Positions 1 to 5,528 of a DNA stretch of 6,298 bases are shown piece after piece (the stretch's first letter is position 1; each line of letters starts with the position of its first letter). The notes below the pieces were generated by a model. That model did not search any database. It was not told the origin of the DNA and saw nothing but the letters and a program-made list of their open reading frames with translations. The position numbers and the translations under genes were made by a program. This DNA comes from an uncultured Oscillospiraceae bacterium (GTDB lineage Bacteria; Bacillota_A; Clostridia; Oscillospirales; Oscillospiraceae): contig CAKUMR010000070.1 in NCBI GenBank assembly GCA_934667865.1, positions 1-6,298 on the forward strand. The letters run 5' to 3'.

Positions 1-614
1 TGGCCGACCTGGTGCGGCAGCTGTATGAGCTGGGCGTGGTGGATGCGTCTTTCATCGGCCTGGATTCCACGCCCGTCATGGCGAACACCAGGCAGAACAA
101 GCCAAAATCCTTTGCAAAAAGCAAGTTCTCCAAGGAAAACCACCCGAAAAGCGACCCGGATTGCGCCCTGGGTGTCCATTCGGCTTCCAACCAGCACAAT
201 GAGCGGCGGTATGAGTTCTACTGGAGCTATAAAAGCCATGTACTGGTGGACTGCATCTCCGGGCTGCCGCTCTTTGAGCTGACCACGCCGGGCAATATCG
301 CCGATCCCGCCGTCACCGCTGAGATCCTTGCCGAAGCTGACAGCGTGATCTCCTTAAAGGGATGCCCCTTCCTTGCTGACAAGGACTACGATGTCAAAAG
401 CATCTGCAGTACCGTAAAAACGGTCTATGAGGGCGAGGCATTTATCCCCCTCAATCCACGCGGCACGAAAGATTCAAAGGCACTTTCTGCCGGTAATCCG
501 GTCTGCGTGGCCGGGCTAGTTATGCACAAGGACGGAAAAACGACCAACAATGGGCGTACCCGCCAGAAATACTGCTGTCCGTTCTGCCAGTCCAAAACCG
601 AGAGTACCATATAA
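1..614 (+). pseudogene. Truncated DDE transposase fragment (insertion-sequence remnant)
   Basis: The open frame enters from the left edge (first full codon at 3) and ends in TAA at 612-614, about 204 residues, so the N-terminus lies outside the window. It reads like an IS4/IS5-type DDE transposase: GLDSTPV carries a probable first catalytic Asp (codon 63-65), and the ADKDYD segment a probable second Asp (codon 378-380). The stretch KTTNNGRTRQKYCCPF (about 538-585) is, from memory, typical just before the C-terminal part of clostridial members. In those relatives a Y-x2-R-x3-E-x6-K segment with the catalytic Glu follows. Here the match stops at about CQSK (near 590-596), and the protein ends a few codons later. 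A functional enzyme is therefore unlikely. The GTG at 12 is only the first start-like codon, not a believable start. The exact IS family is uncertain; the transposase identity is fairly sure. Confidence 0.8.
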
Positions 615-632
615 AAGGGAAAAGTGAAGAGA

Positions 633-1064
633 TCACAAACTGGAAATAAGAACAGCCGCAAGCGACAAGCCGCCTGTCAGATAGGCGTAAGGACTGCCGC
701 CATCCTTGAACTGCACCTTGCAGAGCTGATAGTACCCTCTGCTATTGTCCGAGAGCACAGCCTTTTCATAGTAATCCGTCCAAGGCTCGGACTCTTCCTC
801 CGATTCCTCGTCCTCGTCGTATCCCTCGACTTCTTTCGGTTTTTCGGAGTTCTCCGGCAGCCGAATTGCCGCCCAATACAGCTCGATTTTCTCAGAAAAA
901 TCAATTTGCGGCACGTTTTCGCTGCTGAAATAGTTATGAAGACGGTTCGTATCGTCCAGAAGCTCCTGCAAATCATCGTCTTTTCCGACGCGGCGTTCCG
1001 ATGGCAAATTGTCCAGCAGGTTCTTCCAGAACGAACAGAGACATTTCGCGGAAATTATGCCAAT
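633..1064 (-). pseudogene. Remnant of an unidentified acidic protein, C-terminus cut
   Basis: The frame is open on the - strand from just after a TAA (1065-1067) down to TGA at 633-635. The only start-like codon giving a sizeable product is TTG at 1005-1007 (124 residues), without a convincing ribosome binding site, and sensible sequence (FWKNLLDNL) continues upstream of it. I do not recognise the family with certainty. Visible traits are a charged N-terminal part, a very acidic stretch (EGYDEDEESEEESEP, about residues 63-77 from the TTG), and near the end YYQLCKVQFKDGGSPYAYLTG. That last segment resembles the start of a small beta-rich domain found at the C-terminus of various uncharacterised clostridial proteins, usually followed by a stretch like KVGDxVxVP. 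Here it instead ends in LSLAAVLISSL, which looks like read-through into unrelated DNA. A short intact hypothetical gene (633-1007) is the alternative. Confidence 0.5.
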
Positions 1065-1283
1065 TTATGAAAACATGATATGCATCGCGCACAACGCCTG
1101 ATAAAGGCTCTCGTCAAATACGGGCTGATACTCGCTCCAAAACGCGTGCAAAAGATAGCGCATGCCCTCGTCAGTTTTCTGCGTTTGAAGTGTCGCAGGG
1201 ATCACATATATCGGGCCGCGACTCTTGCGAATAGAAGGTGGTGCAGGTCGTGAGGCGCTCATACGGCAGATGTTCACCACCAA
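1065..1283 (-). pseudogene. Unidentified coding remnant upstream of, and in frame with, the 633-1064 fragment
   Basis: A 72-residue frame from ATG/GTG-like codons at about 1283 ends in TAA at 1065-1067. It is in the same frame as the 633-1064 fragment, so one nonsense change could have split a single gene. The later half (MRYLLHAFWSEYQPVFDESL) reads like real protein. The first half (SASRPAPPSIRKSRG) does not; another frame over about 1182-1295 gives a more natural, cysteine-containing segment (GGEHLPYERLTTCTTFYS), ending in a stop at about 1180. A frameshift near 1180 plus the TAA would fit a decayed gene. It begins only 12 bp after the E1 stop and has no ribosome binding site I can see, so any transcription probably comes from the dehydrogenase operon. 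Function unknown; it could also be non-coding. Confidence 0.3.
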
Positions 1284-1295
1284 TCGTTCTGCGGC

Positions 1296-3755
1296 TCAGA
1301 GTCCTGCTTTTGCGCGGCGCAGATATTCATCCGTGCTGAACAGATAGGTCGGTGTGTAATTGGGGAGCGGCTTGATCCTCTGATGATAGGCATCCAGGAA
1401 CCATTCCGCCTGCGGGAAAAATTCCTTTTCCAGCTCGTAGATCGGCGTGATCCAGTTGCGCGCGCCGAGAACGACCGCGGGGGCGTCCAGATCGTCGAAT
1501 ACGGCCTGTGTTACAGTCTCCGCGAAGTCGTTGATGATCGAGCCCTTTTGGCAGGCGTCGCTGGCAATGATGATCTTGCCGGTCTTTTTGACGGAGGCGA
1601 CGACCTTGTCGTAGTTGAACGGGACGATGCTGCGGGCGTCGATGACTTCGCAGCTGATGCCAAACTCGGACTCAAAGCGCTTTGCCGCTTCCAGCGCGCG
1701 ATACAGCGTCGCGCCGATGGTCAGGATCGTGAGATCCTTGCCCTCGCGCTTGATGTCGGGCTCACCGATCGGGATCTCATAATACTCCGTGGGGACGCCG
1801 CCCTCATGGAACAGCTCGCCCTTGCCGTACAGCGACTGGCTCTCCAGATAGATCACAGGGTCAGTCCCGGTCAGCGCGGCGTTCAGCAGTCCCTTCGCGT
1901 CGTAGGGGGTGACGGGATACACGACCTTCAGACCCGGAACGTGCGCGCAGAGGGACGACCACTCCTGCGAATGCTGCGCGCCGTATTTTGAGCCGACGCC
2001 CATTCTGACCACGACCGGCATTTTGAGCTGCCCCGCCGTCATTGCCTGCCACTTGGGGAGCTGGTTGAGCGTCTCGTCGCCCGCGCGGCCGAGGAAGTCG
2101 CAGTACATCAGCTCCGGCACGGCGCGTCCGCCCAGCATGGCGTAGCCGACCGCTGCGGAAATGATGGCGGCCTCCGAGATCGGCGCGTTGAACAGCCGCT
2201 CGTAGGGCACGGACTTTTCCAGGCTCTTGTACGCGCCGTAGGCGCTGCCCCAGTCGCGCAGATCCTCGCCGAAGGAGATCATGGACGGATCGCGGTAGAA
2301 GCCCTCCAGGATCGCTTCAAAGATCGCGTCACGGATCTGGTAGACCGCCGCAGACGGAAGCTCCTTGCCATCCTTCAGAGCATAGCGCGCCTTCTTCTGG
2401 ATCTGCTGCCAGCGCGGATTCTCCTCCATCGGCGCGAGCACGTTGGTCGGGCCGTCCGCCAGCGCCTCGCGGTGCTGGTTGGAGAACATATACTGCTCGA
2501 TGGCGTTCGGATCTTTCCGCAGGTCGATCCGCGGCGAAAGCACCGGGTCGATCGCCAGCTTGAAGATCTCAAGGTTCAGCGCGCGCACGGACTGCTCCAT
2601 CGCTTCGAGCTCCTGCTGCGTTGCCACGCCGTTTTCCAGAAGCTGCGCGCGGTAGTCGCTCAGCGCGTCCTGCGCGATCCACGCCTGGATCTCCTCCTGC
2701 GTTCTGTTCGGGTTCGCGTCCGAGGTGGAGTGCCCGCAGAAGCGGTAGGTCACGACATCCAGCAGCGCCGGGCCTTTGCCTTCCAGAAGGAGCTGCTTCT
2801 GACGGCGCACCGCGTCGATCACGGCAAATACGTTAAAGCCGTCGACCCGCTCCGCGTGCATCTGGTCGCGGTTGATGCCCGCGCCGATCCGCGCCAGCAC
2901 CTGATACGCCATCGTCTCGCCGCAGGTCTGACCGCCCATGCCGTAGCCGTTGTTGTTGAAGTTGAACAGGACCGGCAGCCCGCCCTTTTCCTTCCACAGG
3001 GTGTTGAACTGGTCCATGGAGGCGAAGTTCATGGCCTCCCACACAGGGCCGCAGCCGACCGCGCCGTCGCCGGCGTTTGCGATGCAGATGCCTTTTTCAT
3101 GCGCGAGCTTTTTGTGCAGCGCCGCGCCGGTCGCAATGGGCGCGCTGCCGCCGACGATCGCGTTGTTGGGATACACGCCGAACGGAATGAAAAACGCGTG
3201 CATGGAGTTGCCGAGCCCCTTTGCAAAGCCGTTCTCCCGGCCGAAGATCTCAGCCATAATGCCGTAGAGATAAAACCGCTGCGCCAGCTGCTGCGTGCTG
3301 CCCTGAAAATCCCGGCGGACGACCTCGAGCTGCGCGCCGTTTGAAGAGGTCTGCATGATGTGCATGAGCTGCTCATCGCTGAGCTTGCGCAGGGTCGCAA
3401 GCCCCTTGGCGATCAGCTCGCCGTGTCCGCGATGCGTGCCGAAAATGAAGTCGTGCTCATCCAGCGCATACGCCTGCCCGACCGCGGCGGCCTCCTGCCC
3501 GATGCACAGATGCGCCGGACCGGAATAGTTATACGCGACGTCACAGTATTTGCCGCTCAGGCGCAGATCCTGCATCATCGTTTCAAATTCGCGGATGGAG
3601 AGCATATCGTGGTAGATATTTTTCAGCGCTTCATCGCTGAACTCTCCGCGCACGTCCTTCATGCGCTTCTGGTATGTATTGACGGGAATGTCGTGGAATT
3701 TTTCAGCAGACGGCGCTCTGCGCTCCGTCGGGTCGATAAAAATCTGCTTTGCCAT
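1296..3755 (-). CDS. Fused E1 alpha/beta subunit of a 2-oxoacid (pyruvate/acetoin-type) dehydrogenase complex
   Basis: This cytoplasmic thiamine-diphosphate enzyme decarboxylates a 2-oxo acid (or cleaves acetoin) and transfers the acyl group to the lipoyl arm of E2. It has 819 residues from the ATG at 3755. Residues about 40-400 are the E1-alpha part: GPAHLCIGQEA, HRGHG (108-112), the ThDP/metal motif from GDG (229-231) to NFNNN (265-269), and the GHSTSD loop (341-346). Residues about 470-800 are the E1-beta part: NAPISEAA with the ThDP-contacting Glu (528), MYCDF, GAQHSQEW with the conserved His (595), then the transketolase C-terminal domain. The GDG-to-NN gap is about nine residues longer than in classical E1-alpha. 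A length near 820 with this fusion is usual for a clostridial E1 family I recognise, so nothing is missing. It follows E2 after 49 bp and shares its promoter. An upstream ATG (3764) exists, but the ribosome binding site favours 3755. Substrate specificity is unresolved. Confidence 0.93.
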   Translation of the reverse strand: MAKQIFIDPTERRAPSAEKFHDIPVNTYQKRMKDVRGEFSDEALKNIYHDMLSIREFETMMQDLRLSGKYCDVAYNYSGPAHLCIGQEAAAVGQAYALDEHDFIFGTHRGHGELIAKGLATLRKLSDEQLMHIMQTSSNGAQLEVVRRDFQGSTQQLAQRFYLYGIMAEIFGRENGFAKGLGNSMHAFFIPFGVYPNNAIVGGSAPIATGAALHKKLAHEKGICIANAGDGAVGCGPVWEAMNFASMDQFNTLWKEKGGLPVLFNFNNNGYGMGGQTCGETMAYQVLARIGAGINRDQMHAERVDGFNVFAVIDAVRRQKQLLLEGKGPALLDVVTYRFCGHSTSDANPNRTQEEIQAWIAQDALSDYRAQLLENGVATQQELEAMEQSVRALNLEIFKLAIDPVLSPRIDLRKDPNAIEQYMFSNQHREALADGPTNVLAPMEENPRWQQIQKKARYALKDGKELPSAAVYQIRDAIFEAILEGFYRDPSMISFGEDLRDWGSAYGAYKSLEKSVPYERLFNAPISEAAIISAAVGYAMLGGRAVPELMYCDFLGRAGDETLNQLPKWQAMTAGQLKMPVVVRMGVGSKYGAQHSQEWSSLCAHVPGLKVVYPVTPYDAKGLLNAALTGTDPVIYLESQSLYGKGELFHEGGVPTEYYEIPIGEPDIKREGKDLTILTIGATLYRALEAAKRFESEFGISCEVIDARSIVPFNYDKVVASVKKTGKIIIASDACQKGSIINDFAETVTQAVFDDLDAPAVVLGARNWITPIYELEKEFFPQAEWFLDAYHQRIKPLPNYTPTYLFSTDEYLRRAKAGL

Positions 3756-3765
3756 ACAATTCATT

Positions 3766-3771
3766 CTCCTT
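3766..3771 (-). promoter_or_regulatory. Ribosome binding site of E1 that decides its start
   Basis: On the - strand AAGGAG occupies 3771-3766. It lies one base from the ATG at 3764 but ten bases from the ATG at 3755, the same spacing as for the E2 gene. Translation should therefore begin at 3755 (product starting MAKQIF) rather than at 3764 (starting MNCMAK). Confidence 0.7.
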
Positions 3772-3804
3772 TTCCGTTAAATTCGGATACGTCCCGTGCG
3801 CACA

Positions 3805-5352
3805 TCAAAGCGCGGCCTGCGTATCCACCCAATGGTCGATGTGCTCCAGATTGCCGCAGAGCTGCTTCAGGAAGCGGGCGGCGGGTGCGCCGTCCAGCGC
3901 GCGATGGTCGATCGTCAGCGACAGATTGCAGCGCGGGTAGCAGAGCATTCCGTCCGGCGTTTTCTGGATGGCATAGTCGATCGTGCCGACGCCGAGGATC
4001 GCCGCCTGCGGCGGATTGATCACGGGCGTAAAGCTGCGGATCCCGAACGAGCCGAGGTTGCTGATCGTAAAGGTCGCGTTCCGGCTGCGATCCGGCGGGA
4101 GTTTTCCGGCATGGCACAGGGCCGCCAGCTCCTTCGTTTCCTCCGAAATGGCAAGCAGGCTCTTTTCCGACGCGTTCATGATCGTCGGCACGAGCAGCCC
4201 GCGCTCCGTATCGACCGCGACGCCGATATTGACGATGTCGAACATCGTCATGGAATCCGTCCCGACCCAGGCGTTGATGCCCGGGAAGTCCTCCAGCGTT
4301 TTTGCCGTGCCGTAAACGATCAGATCGCCGATCGTGATGTTCTTCGCCGCGCCCTCCGATTTTTTGAAGGCGGCGCGGCACTTTTGCAGCGCGGAAGCGT
4401 TGAAGGAGGCGTTGAGCGTGAGCTGCGCGGTGTTTTGCAGGGACGCGATCATGTTTTTGGCGATCGCCTTGCGGACATGGGTAAACGCGACGACCGTGCT
4501 GTCGTCCATCGTCTTGAGCGCCTGATGCCCTTCCGCGGCATACCGCAGGACGTCCTCTTCCAAAATTCTGCCCTCCGCGCCGCTTCCGGCAATACCGCCG
4601 AAGGCTGTGATCTTATGGAGCGCGGCGACCCGTCTGGCGCGGGGAGAGATCTTGACCGGCTGCTTTGCGTCGCAGACCGCCGCCGGTTTTGCTTCCGCGG
4701 CGGGAACGGGGCTCTGCGGTTCGGCGGCAGCCTCCGGCTGCGCGGGCGGCGTGTCGGGCACGGACTGCCCCTCCTGCCCGATGGCGCAGACCGGGGTCAG
4801 GACCGTTACGATATCGCCCTCGTCAAAATAGCGCTTGAGCACAACGCCGTCATATTCCGACGTGACGTTCATGCTGGATTTGTCCGTTTCAATGCTGAAC
4901 AGATCATCGCCCGCATGAACGGTGTCTCCCGGCTGAACGAACCATTCCGCAAGCAGGCAGGATTCGTCGTTCAGCGACAGCCGCGGCATGATGACCATCC
5001 ACGGGCCGTCCGCGCTGCCCGCGGCCTGCGGCGCGGATGCTTCTTCGGGAGCTTCCGGCTCCTGAGCGCTGCCGCAGGCGGCTGCCGCGGCGGCAAGCTC
5101 CGGCGGCTGCTCACCGGGTGCGCCGATGGCGCAGACCGGCGAAAGCACATTCACAACATCGCCGTCCGCACAGTAGAGCTTCAGCACCGTGCCGTCAAAG
5201 TCCGAGTCCACATCCATGCTGGACTTATCCGTTTCAATGGAAAACAGATGATCTCCTGTATGCACGGTGTCTCCCTCGTGGACGTACCACTCGGCGAGAA
5301 AGTTCGTTTCGTCGTTCAGCGACAGCCGCGGCATGATCACGATATTCGCCAT
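3805..5352 (-). CDS. E2 dihydrolipoyl acyltransferase with two lipoyl domains
   Basis: This is the core of the dehydrogenase complex: it takes the acyl group from E1 on its lipoyl-lysines and transfers it to coenzyme A. It has 515 residues. Lipoyl domain 1 covers about 2-77 with lipoyl-lysine K43 in ETDKSSM; an Ala/Pro/Glu-rich linker covers about 78-117; lipoyl domain 2 covers about 118-192 with K158 in the same motif; a second linker covers about 193-232. The peripheral-subunit (E3/E1) binding domain is at about 234-272 (KISPRARRVA and GAEGRILEEDV), and the catalytic acyltransferase domain at about 285-515, with DHRALDG (482-488; His483 and Asp487 catalytic). All key residues are present. 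The ATG at 5352 has AAGGAG ten bases upstream. It is the first gene of the operon, about 38 nt from the predicted transcript start. The acyl group is not determinable: pyruvate, acetoin and branched-chain complexes share this architecture. Confidence 0.94.
   Translation of the reverse strand: MANIVIMPRLSLNDETNFLAEWYVHEGDTVHTGDHLFSIETDKSSMDVDSDFDGTVLKLYCADGDVVNVLSPVCAIGAPGEQPPELAAAAAACGSAQEPEAPEEASAPQAAGSADGPWMVIMPRLSLNDESCLLAEWFVQPGDTVHAGDDLFSIETDKSSMNVTSEYDGVVLKRYFDEGDIVTVLTPVCAIGQEGQSVPDTPPAQPEAAAEPQSPVPAAEAKPAAVCDAKQPVKISPRARRVAALHKITAFGGIAGSGAEGRILEEDVLRYAAEGHQALKTMDDSTVVAFTHVRKAIAKNMIASLQNTAQLTLNASFNASALQKCRAAFKKSEGAAKNITIGDLIVYGTAKTLEDFPGINAWVGTDSMTMFDIVNIGVAVDTERGLLVPTIMNASEKSLLAISEETKELAALCHAGKLPPDRSRNATFTISNLGSFGIRSFTPVINPPQAAILGVGTIDYAIQKTPDGMLCYPRCNLSLTIDHRALDGAPAARFLKQLCGNLEHIDHWVDTQAAL
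4963..5337. repeat. Internal duplication of the lipoyl-domain coding segment
   Basis: An exact 30-bp direct repeat (4963-4992 and 5308-5337) encodes the IMPRLSLNDE segment of both lipoyl domains, with a 345-bp (115-codon) period. Further shared blocks occur around the lipoylation site and around the GATGGCGCAGACCGG segments (about 4779-4794 and 5123-5138). By direct comparison, about 53 of 73 aligned residues are identical between the two domains. Confidence 0.85.
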
Positions 5353-5362
5353 GAACAGTTCA

Positions 5363-5368
5363 CTCCTT
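5363..5368 (-). promoter_or_regulatory. Ribosome binding site of E2
   Basis: AAGGAG on the - strand (5368-5363) lies ten bases before the ATG at 5352-5350. Confidence 0.75.
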
Positions 5369-5381
5369 TTGTTTTCTTTTT

Positions 5382-5485
5382 TATTTCGATGCTCCGATTA
5401 TATATTTCGTTTCTTTTGATGTCAATATAAATATTTCATTTTAATATTTCGTTGTTTCAAATTTCAAAAACTATTGTATTTCGTT
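5382..5485. promoter_or_regulatory. Array of TATTTCG(T/A)T boxes, probable regulator operators
   Basis: Four nine-base boxes in the same orientation lie at 5382-5390 (TATTTCGAT), 5403-5411, 5445-5453 and 5477-5485 (all TATTTCGTT). A weaker copy, TATTTCATT, is at 5432-5440. Start-to-start distances of the four good copies are 21, 42 and 32 bp, close to two, four and three helical turns, so all would lie on one DNA face. The first two cover the start site and spacer of the - strand promoter; the last overlaps the -35 of the + strand promoter. TTTCG-type half-sites are common in DeoR-family operators, and a DeoR-family gene starts 43 bp away. Binding itself is inferred. Confidence 0.65.
5397..5425 (-). 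promoter_or_regulatory. Perfect-consensus sigma-A promoter of the E2-E1 operon
   Basis: On the - strand the -35 is TTGACA (5425-5420), the spacer is exactly 17 bp (5419-5403), and the -10 is TATAAT (5402-5397). Both hexamers match consensus fully. The transcript should start near 5390, leaving a leader of about 38 nt, too short for a riboswitch. A TATTTCGTT box fills the -10-proximal half of the spacer and a TATTTCGAT box sits on the expected start point. That arrangement fits repression of an intrinsically strong promoter. Confidence 0.85.
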
Positions 5486-5502
5486 TTGCGGCATGGTATA
5501 AT
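5474..5502 (+). promoter_or_regulatory. Promoter of the DeoR-family regulator gene, extended -10 type
   Basis: The -35-like TTGTAT (5474-5479), a 17-bp spacer and the -10 TATAAT (5497-5502) are present, with TG one base before the -10 (5494-5495), an extended -10. The expected start is near 5509, about 20 nt before the ATG. A TATTTCGTT box (5477-5485) overlaps the -35 and spacer, suggesting autorepression. Confidence 0.75.
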
Positions 5503-5514
5503 TTAAAATCATCA

Positions 5515-5521
5515 AAAGGAG
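5515..5521 (+). promoter_or_regulatory. Ribosome binding site of the regulator
   Basis: AAAGGAG is followed by a seven-base spacer and the ATG at 5529, which fixes the start of the regulator. Confidence 0.8.
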
Positions 5522-5528
5522 CGCTGAT

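Noticed and set aside
624..1070. 148-codon + strand open frame over the left remnant
   Set aside because: It has no ribosome binding site and its hydrophobic/Arg-rich sequence is the antisense of the acidic - strand protein, which has better protein-like features.
1251..1261. Near-palindrome TGAGGCGCTCA after the E1 gene as a possible terminator
   Set aside because: The stem is only four base pairs and no T-tract follows on either strand, so it is not a credible intrinsic terminator.
2472..3344. 290-codon open frame on the + strand, opposite E1
   Set aside because: It lies opposite the conserved E1-alpha motifs and its Arg/His/Val-rich composition is typical of a shadow frame in GC-rich DNA.
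1296..3755. Alpha/beta E1 fusion and long GDG-to-NN gap as a novel architecture
   Set aside because: The length of about 820 residues and this fused layout match a clostridial E1 family I already recognise, so it is unusual against textbook enzymes but not new.
5353..5396. Possible riboswitch or leader RNA before E2
   Set aside because: The predicted leader is about 38 nt and contains no stable hairpin, so it is too short for a known riboswitch.
3796..5430. 544-codon open frame on the + strand, opposite E2
   Set aside because: It is antisense to a clearly conserved E2, rich in Arg/Gly/Ala as expected from GC-rich complementary sequence, shows no recognisable domain, and would include the promoter region.
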